From: a virus
DNA: 62,160 nt
Reading direction: 5' to 3' (one strand)
IMG/VR virus record: IMGVR_UViG_3300020129_000334
Location: 1-62,160 of that record
Under the pieces are notes generated by a model. That model made no database searches and had not been told where the DNA came from. It saw only the letters and a list, made by a program, of their open reading frames with translations. The translations under genes and the position numbers were made by a program. Below are positions 23,479-32,190 of this stretch, piece by piece. Position 1 is the first letter of the stretch; each line of letters opens with the position of its first letter.

Positions 23479-23907
23479 TCAGCGCGGGATCGGCACGCAG
23501 ACGAGCAGCTTCGGGTCCGCGGTGCAGTCGGCGTAATTGCCGCTGGGGAGCTTCGGGCACGCGCACGTCCCATCCGCCGCCGTGCAGTCAAACGAGCGCT
23601 GCATGAAGCAGGCATCCTGGCCAAAGATCGAACAGTGGCCGTACACGTCGCCGCCGTCGTAGAGGCTCCAGCTCGGCGCGGTGTGCTCGAGGTAGCAGGA
23701 CCACCCAGGCTCGCAGTCGCTGGTGCTCGCACACGTCTGGAAGAGCGGTAGCGGCTTCGCGTCGGGCGCCTCGTAGACCACGCCTCCATCCGCCGGGGGC
23801 TGCACCGTGTCGCCGGGCGCTCCTCCTTCCGTATGCGGCTCGCTGGGGCCGGAAGCGGGAGAAGAGCAACCGAGGACGAACACGGCGAGGATGGCAAAAC
23901 GGCGCAT
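23479..23907 (-). CDS. Cys-rich lipoprotein encoded against the virion operon (moron), 142 aa
   Basis: A lipoprotein signal with lipobox VLGC (Cys14) is followed by a Ser/Pro/Gly linker (GGAPGDTVQPPADGGV). A disulphide-rich domain with about ten Cys then includes TCASTSDCEPGWSCYLE and ACFMQRSFDC. The CxxxSDCxxGxxC pattern is common in secreted proteins of Myxococcota. It runs opposite to all neighbouring virion genes, ending one base from the connector gene, and its promoter gap contains CTTGCAAG. It is therefore likely expressed from the prophage as lysogenic-conversion cargo. Confidence 0.75.
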   Translation of the reverse strand: MRRFAILAVFVLGCSSPASGPSEPHTEGGAPGDTVQPPADGGVVYEAPDAKPLPLFQTCASTSDCEPGWSCYLEHTAPSWSLYDGGDVYGHCSIFGQDACFMQRSFDCTAADGTCACPKLPSGNYADCTADPKLLVCVPIPR

Positions 23908-23935
23908 AACCCGAGGGTAAGCATGCTCAGCACTG

Positions 23936-23943
23936 CTTGCAAG
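23936..23943. promoter_or_regulatory. CTTGCAAG operator-like site at the reversed lipoprotein gene
   Basis: Lies in the 41-base gap between the divergent lipoprotein gene (start 23907) and the virion gene starting at 23949. It is identical to the core repeated at other gene starts in this genome, so the same regulator may control this cargo gene. Confidence 0.5.
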
Positions 23944-23948
23944 TGACG

Positions 23949-24296
23949 ATGGCCGGAACGAAGCCCCAAGTACCGACGACCCCCGGAGCCCGCCGGGAAC
24001 ACTTCGCAGATCCGGGAGTTGGGCGAATGCAGACGGCCCTGGTGACGGCGACTTCCAAGCAAGGCCTCGGCGCGACGTCCCCCATCTTCGACGGCGTGCT
24101 CATTGAGGATGTCTCGCTGCCGTCGTCAAAGGACACGCAGGTTCCGCATGGACTCGGGCGGCGCTGGCGCGGTTTCATCATCACGTCACTTACGCTTCAA
24201 TCCATCATCATCCTTGCCGCGAAACAGCAGGACCCGACGAAATTCCTTTCGCTCTACACCAACAGCAGCACCACCGCGAGCTTCTGGATCTTCTGA
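23949..24296 (+). CDS. Small virion protein, 115 aa
   Basis: ATG 23949 reads MAGTKPQVPTTPGARREH. The C-terminal two thirds look like a beta-sandwich (FDGVLIEDVSLPS, RWRGFIITSLTLQSIIILAA, STTASFWIF). It lies between connector and large tail genes, which suggests a minor tail or connector component. The frame opens further upstream only through the CTTGCAAG site. Not recognised by family. Confidence 0.6.
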   Translation: MAGTKPQVPTTPGARREHFADPGVGRMQTALVTATSKQGLGATSPIFDGVLIEDVSLPSSKDTQVPHGLGRRWRGFIITSLTLQSIIILAAKQQDPTKFLSLYTNSSTTASFWIF

Positions 24297-27200
24297 GTGC
24301 CGTACGAGCTGATCGAATTCCCCTTCGCTGCCGGCCTCGACGAAGCCACTGATCCGCGCCGTACGCCGAAGTTTCTCACGGTCGAGAATTACCTTTGGAC
24401 GAAGACGGGCCGGCTCGAGAAGCGCCCTGGCTATACGACCGTCTCGAGCGTCATCGCCGGGACCGATCAGGGGCTGCACGTTGCGAGCATCACTCTGACG
24501 AACGGCGGCACCGGCTATCCCGCCACAGGCATCTGGCTTACGACGGGTGGCGGCGGCCATGGTGCGGCGGGGCTGTTCGCGGCTACGGCTGGGGTAATCA
24601 CCACGATTGGCGTGAACCAGCCTGGCTTTGGCTACACGTCGACGCCGACCATCGACTTCAACCCGATCGGCGCGGGCGGTACGGGGGCTACCGGCACACT
24701 CACGATGGCGCCGTCGACGCCCACGAACATCGCGGACTCGGTGAGCATCCGCCAATCGCCGCAAGGCCAGCTCCAGGTCAGTGACGGCACCAACATCTAC
24801 ACGCGGACCAATAAGGGCTGGCAGTCGCTGGGCTCGATCCAGAATCTGAACGTAACAACCTCGCCTTTCCCGCTTCAGATCCAGGCCGTAGACAACATCA
24901 GCAGCACATATCCATCGGCGCTCCCGCTGGACCCGTACCTCGTGCAGTGTGCGGGATATTACGTCTGGACGTTTGGAACGGCAGGAGTCGCTGCACGTGG
25001 GTGGATGGTTCAGGACCCGACGACTGGCGCCCTCGTCCCCACCAATAACGGCGTCATTCTCGGTGGAGGCGCGTCCGACGTTACGGGAGACAATAGCCCT
25101 TCGCAGGTGGTCTCTACCGGCAGCTACGTATTCCGCTTTGAAGGCGGCGGGCCGATGTTCTTCGCCTTCCTCGATTGCGGCACGGCAGCAGTACCGCAAG
25201 AAATTTTGAGCGGCTCCGGCTTCTTCCCCGATCCCATCACGCCGACACAGATCAGTGCTCAGGTCTTTGATTGCGCCTGGGATAGTGCGAATAACATCCT
25301 CTTTATCGCCTACGTGGATCCCGGAAATCTCGAGGTCGTCCAACTCAAAACCTACCGCTTCGACGAGGAGCTTGTTCGTTTCGTTGCGACCCTCGACGTT
25401 CATGCGACGATCGATCTTGGGACTGGGTCCGCAGCCACCGCGATCGGCGTATTCATCGGCAGTGGACGCTATTTGGTCGCCGTCGCGTATACCAACGGCA
25501 GCAACACGTGCGTTGGCTCGTACGTGGTTGTGGCGAACACCATCCTTGCCCCGGCCACGCCCATCTACCAGCAGGATAGCGCGAACTACGTAGCGTCCGT
25601 CATCAACATCGCGATTACGGAGTCGAGCCTTCAGCCCAGTCAAGAATACCACGTCATCTTTACCGGCACTGACTGGGGGCGAGATCAATTCAACGTGGTA
25701 GCGGCCGGCCCGGTCAACACCGTCCACGTCATCTCTGTTAGTGGATTCTTCAGCCCTCAGACGCTGCAGAAGACGCTCAAGAGCACCTCGACCACGCTCA
25801 TGACGAAGCCGTGGCTGGTGAATGGCGCTCCGCATGCGCTCTGCCTGGCCAACGCGGGGCTCGCCTACGTCGTCCTCAACCTCGATGCGGCGAACGGCGA
25901 TGCGGTGACGACGATCGGAAATCCGGATCTTACTCGAGCTACGCCAACACCGATCGCGCTGATCAACCCGCGCGTGGCGATGCAGGGGCTGGGGACGAAC
26001 AAGGATCTCATCGCATCGGTTCGTGGCGCTGGGACCCTCGCCTCGCCGATCAGTCTTGGGAACAACCGATTCCTCGTCCCCACGACGCAGGCGCCAGAGC
26101 CCGGCGAGTCGGCGCTACTGACGATGCAGAGCTGCACGCTGCAATACGGAACGCCGCTAACCCCGCCGGCTGCCGAATGGACCAGCATGTTCTATCCGGC
26201 GTCCATTCCCTCGGTCGTGGGTTCCGGAACCGTTCGCGCCGCGCAGTTTCTCACGCCGCCTGTCATTGTCGCGCATACGACGCAAAGTACCGGAGTAAAC
26301 CCCGGGCTAGATACTGGGAATTACATCTACGTAGCCACGTATATGCGCGTGAACGACGACGGCTCCATTACGGAATCGGCCCCGTCCGCCCCGCTCACGC
26401 TCAACATTGGAGCCGCGCACCTCGCTGCGAAAATCTACGTGTCGTCGTACCCGTTCGCGGGTCGTGGGCAGGCCAATTCAGCGCTCTCGAATACCACGTA
26501 CGTCGTGCTTTACCATAGCCTCGTAGACCAGACGACGCTGCACCGTCTCGCTCAAGACCCGTTTACGATCTTCGAAGTCAGCGGTGCCGCTGAGAACGAT
26601 ACCAGCGCGCCAACCCTTCTGATCATCGATTCGGCTCCGAATACTGGCACCGGTGGCATTGACGCCAATCCCGTCCTGTACATCGAGGGAGGTGTATTCA
26701 GCAATGTCTCGCCCCCGGCATGCACGCTGGCTGCTCGAGTGCGCGATCGCGTATGGCTCGCTGGCACGCCCGACGGCTACACGGTCTTTTACTCCGACAC
26801 GGTTGCGAACGCAGGCACGGCCAACTTTCATGACGAGCAGACGCTGACGACCGACGACGACGGCCCCATCACCGCGATCGCCCAGCTCGAGGCCAACGTC
26901 GTGCTCTTCAAGGAAGACGCCCTTTACGCTGTCTTCGGCACCGAGGGGGGCAATACCGGCAATGGCAACACGCTATCGGCGCCGACGAGCATCCCCACGG
27001 GCGGGATCGGGTGCATCTCGAGCGCCTCGGTCGTCGAAACGCCGCAGGGCCTCATGTTCCAGTCGCGCCGCGGGATCGAGCTGATCGACCGCGCTTTTCA
27101 ACTGACGTTCATTGGCGCCAGCGTGAAGGATGAGACGGCGGGTCAAACGGTAACGGCGGCCGTACTGGTGCCCGCACAATACCAGATCCGTTTCTTTCTT

Positions 27201-27764
27201 CAGTCTGGCAAGGTGCTCGTGTTCTCCACGCTCAATAGCGAATGGACGACGTACTCTTACGCTAATCTTCCGCTAACGAACGTGCGGGACGCCACCAACG
27301 TCAACGGCATCGTGTACTGGTGCGGCGACGGGCACATCCTTCAAGAGACCCCCGGCGCGTACTCCGACAACGGCAGCGTGATCACGGCGCGCTTCAAGTC
27401 GGGATGGATCGGCCTGGGGCAGCTCGCCGGCTACCATCGCATTCACTCGGCGCAATTGCTGGGAACGTACTTCGGCAAGACGCAGATCAGCATCTCGATC
27501 GCCAACGACTTCAGTACGGCGCCATACCAGACCGAAGTCTTCACCGACGCGCAGATCCTGGCGATCCCCGGCTTCGATGCCAACCGGCTGCTCTTGGACA
27601 TCATGGCCGCGAGCCAGCGATCGGAAGCGGTGCAGATCAGCGTCGTCGATTCTGGCCCCATTGATCTGTCTTTCAACCAGGGGATCGGTTGGGACGCTTA
27701 TGCGTTTGAGTACCGCACGCTCCCCGGCGCCTACCGCAATCTTCCGCCGGCTGCCACGAGGTAA
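24297..27764 (+). CDS. Large tail tube/nozzle-like protein, 1155 aa
   Basis: GTG start at 24297. The N-terminus FPFAAGLDEATDPRRTPKF, then NYLWTKTGRLEKRPGYTTV, resembles the opening of podovirus nozzle (tail tube B) proteins, where a G-x-x-x-x-x-P-R segment and LxKRPG precede a beta-propeller. About residues 62-140 carry a GTGYPATGIWL / GFGYTSTPTIDF module shared with the protein at 21856. The remainder is all-beta, with repeated Thr/Val-rich strands. Probably the central tail structure or hub. Confidence 0.7.
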   Translation: MPYELIEFPFAAGLDEATDPRRTPKFLTVENYLWTKTGRLEKRPGYTTVSSVIAGTDQGLHVASITLTNGGTGYPATGIWLTTGGGGHGAAGLFAATAGVITTIGVNQPGFGYTSTPTIDFNPIGAGGTGATGTLTMAPSTPTNIADSVSIRQSPQGQLQVSDGTNIYTRTNKGWQSLGSIQNLNVTTSPFPLQIQAVDNISSTYPSALPLDPYLVQCAGYYVWTFGTAGVAARGWMVQDPTTGALVPTNNGVILGGGASDVTGDNSPSQVVSTGSYVFRFEGGGPMFFAFLDCGTAAVPQEILSGSGFFPDPITPTQISAQVFDCAWDSANNILFIAYVDPGNLEVVQLKTYRFDEELVRFVATLDVHATIDLGTGSAATAIGVFIGSGRYLVAVAYTNGSNTCVGSYVVVANTILAPATPIYQQDSANYVASVINIAITESSLQPSQEYHVIFTGTDWGRDQFNVVAAGPVNTVHVISVSGFFSPQTLQKTLKSTSTTLMTKPWLVNGAPHALCLANAGLAYVVLNLDAANGDAVTTIGNPDLTRATPTPIALINPRVAMQGLGTNKDLIASVRGAGTLASPISLGNNRFLVPTTQAPEPGESALLTMQSCTLQYGTPLTPPAAEWTSMFYPASIPSVVGSGTVRAAQFLTPPVIVAHTTQSTGVNPGLDTGNYIYVATYMRVNDDGSITESAPSAPLTLNIGAAHLAAKIYVSSYPFAGRGQANSALSNTTYVVLYHSLVDQTTLHRLAQDPFTIFEVSGAAENDTSAPTLLIIDSAPNTGTGGIDANPVLYIEGGVFSNVSPPACTLAARVRDRVWLAGTPDGYTVFYSDTVANAGTANFHDEQTLTTDDDGPITAIAQLEANVVLFKEDALYAVFGTEGGNTGNGNTLSAPTSIPTGGIGCISSASVVETPQGLMFQSRRGIELIDRAFQLTFIGASVKDETAGQTVTAAVLVPAQYQIRFFLQSGKVLVFSTLNSEWTTYSYANLPLTNVRDATNVNGIVYWCGDGHILQETPGAYSDNGSVITARFKSGWIGLGQLAGYHRIHSAQLLGTYFGKTQISISIANDFSTAPYQTEVFTDAQILAIPGFDANRLLLDIMAASQRSEAVQISVVDSGPIDLSFNQGIGWDAYAFEYRTLPGAYRNLPPAATR

Positions 27765-27766
27765 CT

Positions 27767-30091
27767 ATGCCGAATATGCCCACGGGTAACATGAACGGTC
27801 CGGGCGGTGGCTCGGGGCTCATGGGGGGGCTCTCCGACTTCTTCGGAACGAGCAACAAGTACCAGGCCACGCCCTACCAGACGAATCAAAGCAACTTCAA
27901 CCTGTCGGGCGGCGTGTCCAACTCGGACATGAATGCGTCGCGCCTGGGGTATGCGGGCAATGCCGCTGCCGACCGCGCGAACCAGCTCGGAGCTCGAGGC
28001 CAACAGCAGGACTATCTGAGCCAGCTTCAGAACGCCTACGCCGGCAATGGTCCTTCGCAGGCCGCGGGCATCATGCAGCAAGCCGGCAATCAGGCCGCCG
28101 CGCAGTCGATGAGCCTCGCTCGCTCCATGAACGCTGCGAATCCCGCCCAGCAGGCCGCCGCAATGCGAGCCGCGCAGATGCAGGGGGCGCAGGCGATCAC
28201 GGCAGGGGGCGCGCAGGCGGCGCAGATCAAGGCCCAAGAGCAGCAGAACGCGCTCGCTCAGATGGGCGGCACGCTCCAGGGAATGCGCGGGGCGGACCTT
28301 CAGAGCCAGGGGATGGGCCAGGGCATGGAGGGGACGTACCTCGGTGCGCAACAGCAGGCGGCCGCTACGCAGCTCGGGGCGAACATCCAACACGAGCAGA
28401 TCAACAGCGGCAACTACAACGCGGCGCAGGGGATCAATGCGGGCGTCGCCGGCCAGAACGCGCAGTCGAACGCGGCGATGCTCTCTGGCGTGGCGGAAGG
28501 CGCCGGCAAGGGTCTAGCGGCGATGAGCGACAAGCGCGCAAAGACCGATGTGGCCCCGGCGGGCGGCAGGGAGAACGAGGACGCCAAGCAGTCGCAGATG
28601 GACGAGGACCCCTCCGAGAAGGGCGTGGCAGGCATCTTCACGGGCTTTGGCCGGGCTCTTCGTGGCGGCAAGGCTCCTCAATCGACCAAGCAGCCGGAGC
28701 CGAAGCAGTCGGGCGGATTCAACCCTACGCTGGCGAAGGCGCTTGGCGAAGAGCGCTTCCGTGACACGCGGCCGATGATGCACCCTCCGCAGCCTACGGC
28801 GGACCAGGCCATTGCCGCGAGCGCTGGCGCCCCTGTCGCTTCCCAAGGCGGGCCTATGCCGATTAGCGCCGTCATGGGTGGCCCAGGTGGTAACGCCAAC
28901 TTCTTCGGAGTGCAGCAGGGCGAGCCCGCGATGCAGCGGCCCGTGAGCAACCCCAACTTTGCTGTTGCTACGCCCGGCGCCCCCTCGCCCGATCAGCTTG
29001 CGGCATCGCAGGCCTATTTGAGCCAAGCCTATGCAGCGGCCCCCCGCCCGGCTCCGTTTGCTGCTGGCGCCTATGGTCCTTATTCCGATCTCAACGTGCC
29101 GAGCGGCATCAATCTCAAGACGGACATCACGAGCGATGCGCAGGCCAAGCAAGACGCTTTCGAGGCGGGCGTGGTGCATGGGCAGAACGGGCGGGTCCTG
29201 TTCGACGCCACGAAGCCCTACCACCCCCTGCTGAATGCTTACGTCCCGACGAACGAGTACATCGGCCCGGGTGGTGCGGGTCTCGCGGCCTTCCAGGATC
29301 GCAATGGGAAGCTCGTCAAAGAGAAGGCGCTGGATCTCTCCGGCAAGGCACCGGTTCATTCGATCGTCCCCATCGAGCACCCCCGCGACCGCCTCATGCC
29401 GCCCGGTTATCAGCCTTCAGTCGGGGCCGAGCGCCAGGCCATTGAGGACTCCATGCGAGCCCAGGGAGGGACGCCGGAGCAGCCGATGATTGAGCTGGAC
29501 GACTACCCGACCATGACGCCGGAATACATGCTTCCCGGCCGGCCTGGAAAGATCGTCAAGTTCAAGGAGCAGCCGAAGACGTACGACTCCGATACTCATG
29601 CTGTCGAGCCGATGCCGATGCCGGATGAAGAGTCTTATTACCAGCGTCCGGTCGGTGCGAGTCTTCCGCGGCCGTATCCCCCAATGCAGGCCGAGGGAAC
29701 ATTGAGCGCAATGGCCGATGGTGCACTGCGTGGCGCGACGGGAGGCATGGTGCCGTCCGATGAGCGGATGAAGGGCGGGATCGCGTCGCATGCGGTGAGT
29801 GAGGGAACGAAGAGCGGCCAGCGGACCGAGGCCGACATGTTCCTCGAGCATCTCCGCCCGTACACCTACCGCTACAAGGACCCGAGCAATGAGCCCTCGA
29901 GTCAGCCCACGGGCGGCCGCTACCTCGGAGTGATGGCGCAGGACGTAGAGCAGTCGCCGACGGGCCCGCAGATCGTCAAGGACACGCCGCGCGGGAAGAT
30001 CCTTGAAGGCGGCGCGCTCATGTCGGCACTCGCGGGCGGCGTCGGTCGGCTTCACCAGCGACTGAGCGCTCTCGAATCGCGGAGGGGCTAA
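27767..30091 (+). CDS. Tail or internal virion protein with S74-like C-terminal chaperone domain, 774 aa
   Basis: The N-terminal third is Ala/Gln/Met-rich and helical (GIMQQAGNQAAAQSMSLARS, QAAAMRAAQMQGAQAI), like proteins ejected with phage DNA. The C-terminus from about residue 660 looks like a peptidase S74 intramolecular chaperone domain. It has SDERMK (Ser664, Lys669, the Ser/Lys spacing of the self-cleaving dyad), then LEHLRPYTYRYKDP, LGVMAQDVEQSP and LHQRLSALESRR. A second SDKRAK (Ser254, Lys259) lies upstream. The S74 part normally trimerises tail spikes and is then cleaved off. Its presence on such a helical protein is unusual. Confidence 0.65.
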   Translation: MPNMPTGNMNGPGGGSGLMGGLSDFFGTSNKYQATPYQTNQSNFNLSGGVSNSDMNASRLGYAGNAAADRANQLGARGQQQDYLSQLQNAYAGNGPSQAAGIMQQAGNQAAAQSMSLARSMNAANPAQQAAAMRAAQMQGAQAITAGGAQAAQIKAQEQQNALAQMGGTLQGMRGADLQSQGMGQGMEGTYLGAQQQAAATQLGANIQHEQINSGNYNAAQGINAGVAGQNAQSNAAMLSGVAEGAGKGLAAMSDKRAKTDVAPAGGRENEDAKQSQMDEDPSEKGVAGIFTGFGRALRGGKAPQSTKQPEPKQSGGFNPTLAKALGEERFRDTRPMMHPPQPTADQAIAASAGAPVASQGGPMPISAVMGGPGGNANFFGVQQGEPAMQRPVSNPNFAVATPGAPSPDQLAASQAYLSQAYAAAPRPAPFAAGAYGPYSDLNVPSGINLKTDITSDAQAKQDAFEAGVVHGQNGRVLFDATKPYHPLLNAYVPTNEYIGPGGAGLAAFQDRNGKLVKEKALDLSGKAPVHSIVPIEHPRDRLMPPGYQPSVGAERQAIEDSMRAQGGTPEQPMIELDDYPTMTPEYMLPGRPGKIVKFKEQPKTYDSDTHAVEPMPMPDEESYYQRPVGASLPRPYPPMQAEGTLSAMADGALRGATGGMVPSDERMKGGIASHAVSEGTKSGQRTEADMFLEHLRPYTYRYKDPSNEPSSQPTGGRYLGVMAQDVEQSPTGPQIVKDTPRGKILEGGALMSALAGGVGRLHQRLSALESRRG

Positions 30092-32184
30092 TGCCGCTTG
30101 TCGGGCGCAAAGAGGAAGACGACTTCACCGCTCAACTGGCCCGCCTCTATGGGCCGCTGGCGACTGAAGTAACGATGACTGCCACGCCGCCGATGCCTGA
30201 GCCGCCGGGAATGCCGCGGACCATGCGCGATAACGTGATGGCGATCGATCCGCTGCTCACGGGCCCGCGACCGGTAGAAATGCGCGAAGTCGTCCCTTAT
30301 GCCGGCTCGGCGCTCGGTGGGGGCTCGGGCACTGGGCAGCTTGGGCGGAGTGCGGGGGCTCGCCTAGTGCAGAATGCCGATGTTGCGCCCCCGATGCCTG
30401 CTCCGCCGGAGATGCCGCATTCGGTTCAAGAGAACGTCGTAGCGATCGACCCCCTGCTTGAGGGACCGAAGCCAGTTGCGATGCAGAACGACGTCTATCC
30501 GACAACGACAGGCGTGATCTCGACGGGCCATGTCCCTAATTCCGGTTTTCAGCGGCCGTCGTCCGAAGCAACGCCAGGTCACTGGGAAGTCGTGCATCGC
30601 GGCGGTGGGCTCGCTGGCAAGGCCCACGATGAGAACGTTTGGGTGCCCGGTACTGAGGCCAACGACGTGGGGGCCTTCCCGGACACTCATCTGGCCGGTT
30701 ACAAGGCGCCGGAGGGTAATCACGAGCCTAGCTTTATGCAGAAGCTCATCGGGGCCATTACCGGCGACCCCACGATTCACCCGATCGGCGAGCCGAAGAA
30801 GAAGGAAGAGCCCTTCGGTCCCCCTCCTCCGCCCAAGTTCACGGCCCATCCGGAAGCCAAGAAGCCCGCTGTTGCGGCGACCGGTGGCGGTGGCTCGGCC
30901 AGTGCAAAGCTCGCGGTCTCCGGAAATGCTGGTCCGGGTGGGCCCGACTGGGATTCGCCTTACTACACGGGGCTCGCTGGGCTGAATGCCAAGGCCATGG
31001 CGGAAGAGGCCGAGCAGCAGGCCATCAACGAAGGTCAAGGCAACAAGGCGGCTCTCCTCGCCCTGCAGCAAGCGGAAATGGAGCGTGTAGCCAAGGACCG
31101 CGATGACATTCTCGCTCGCCATGAAGCCGAGATCGATCGCATGGCGAAGGAGGCTGCCGCGGGGAAGATCGACACGGATCGGTGGTGGAAGAATCAGTCC
31201 ACGCCTCAGCGGATCATGTACGGCCTTGCGGCGGCGCTCTCTGGCTTTGGTGCTGGGCTGAAGGGTCAAGTCGATAACTCGATCCTCGACATGATCCAGC
31301 ACAGCATCGATCAGGACATCAACGCCCAGAAGGAAGACATCCTCAACCAGCATAAGGGGGTCGAGCACGCGCAGGGGCTTCTCGCGGATCTGTATCACCG
31401 CTTCGGTCGACTCGACATGGCTGAGAATGCCGCGCGTCAGGTCGCGATCGAGGAAATCGAAGCGAAGATGAAGCAGCTTGTCACCGGCGCAAAGAGCGAT
31501 CAGGCCAAGGCAAACGCGCTGATTGTCTCCGGCGATCTGGACGAGAAGCGCCAGGAGCACATCTATGCGCAATGGGCTCTCGCTACGAAGCTCGCGGCTC
31601 AGATGGCCATGCGTCGGATGAAAGGGGCGGGCGGAGTCAACTCGAAGGCCGTCGAGAAATTCGGCGCAGCAGTGCAGCGGCTCAAGCTCGGCGCCCGCGG
31701 GGAAGCGATTGGGAACGTCGATCGCGACCTGAAGCAAGGCGGCGCTCCGGGCGCTACGGGTCTCTCTGGCTGGGCGGCTGGCCAGAAGTGGATTCCTGAC
31801 TTCCTCCTCAAGGATGAATGGATTCGCAACCGCGCCGATGCCGACGTCGCTAAGAATCAGGCGGTCTCTGGGCTCGGTGGCCGCGTCAGCAAGTCGACGG
31901 TGGAGCTGGCAGCCAAGCAGTACGGCCGAGGGAGCGAGGAGGGGCTCCGTCATGGCAATGAGTTGGCGCGCAGGGCCCTCGAGAAGGATTGGAACAGCCT
32001 CGTCGCGCAATTCGGCCCGCAGGTCGCCATGGCCTATCTGCAGAATGACCCAGAGAATCTGGCCGAGCTTCTGGGGATGGACCTGGGCGTAGGCGGCACT
32101 TCGGGTGGCGGCGGGACCGGAGGCGGTGGTGGGGGAACCGAAGAGGACGATCTGGTCCACGGCTATGACGAAGAGGAGAAGTAG
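30091..32184 (+). CDS. Internal virion / ejection-type protein, 697 aa
   Basis: The N-terminal 130 residues hold a tandem repeat, PPMPEPPGMP...NVMAIDPLLTGPRPVEM then PPMPAPPEMP...NVVAIDPLLEGPKPVAM. A Pro/Lys-rich linker leads to a long helical body (KAALLALQQAEMERVAKDRD). An amphipathic segment follows (MYGLAALSGFGAGLKG-like, about residues 370-390). Position between tail and fibre genes and the helical, Ala-rich make-up suit a protein ejected into the host envelope. The exact function is not known. Confidence 0.6.
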   Translation: MPLVGRKEEDDFTAQLARLYGPLATEVTMTATPPMPEPPGMPRTMRDNVMAIDPLLTGPRPVEMREVVPYAGSALGGGSGTGQLGRSAGARLVQNADVAPPMPAPPEMPHSVQENVVAIDPLLEGPKPVAMQNDVYPTTTGVISTGHVPNSGFQRPSSEATPGHWEVVHRGGGLAGKAHDENVWVPGTEANDVGAFPDTHLAGYKAPEGNHEPSFMQKLIGAITGDPTIHPIGEPKKKEEPFGPPPPPKFTAHPEAKKPAVAATGGGGSASAKLAVSGNAGPGGPDWDSPYYTGLAGLNAKAMAEEAEQQAINEGQGNKAALLALQQAEMERVAKDRDDILARHEAEIDRMAKEAAAGKIDTDRWWKNQSTPQRIMYGLAAALSGFGAGLKGQVDNSILDMIQHSIDQDINAQKEDILNQHKGVEHAQGLLADLYHRFGRLDMAENAARQVAIEEIEAKMKQLVTGAKSDQAKANALIVSGDLDEKRQEHIYAQWALATKLAAQMAMRRMKGAGGVNSKAVEKFGAAVQRLKLGARGEAIGNVDRDLKQGGAPGATGLSGWAAGQKWIPDFLLKDEWIRNRADADVAKNQAVSGLGGRVSKSTVELAAKQYGRGSEEGLRHGNELARRALEKDWNSLVAQFGPQVAMAYLQNDPENLAELLGMDLGVGGTSGGGGTGGGGGGTEEDDLVHGYDEEEK

Positions 32185-32190
32185 CGCCCC

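Noticed and set aside
24186-25835. Minus-strand open frame of 549 codons across the tail nozzle-like gene.
   Set aside because: Composition is the mirror of Thr/Gly-rich coding DNA. It has no plausible translation start and overlaps a clear structural gene.
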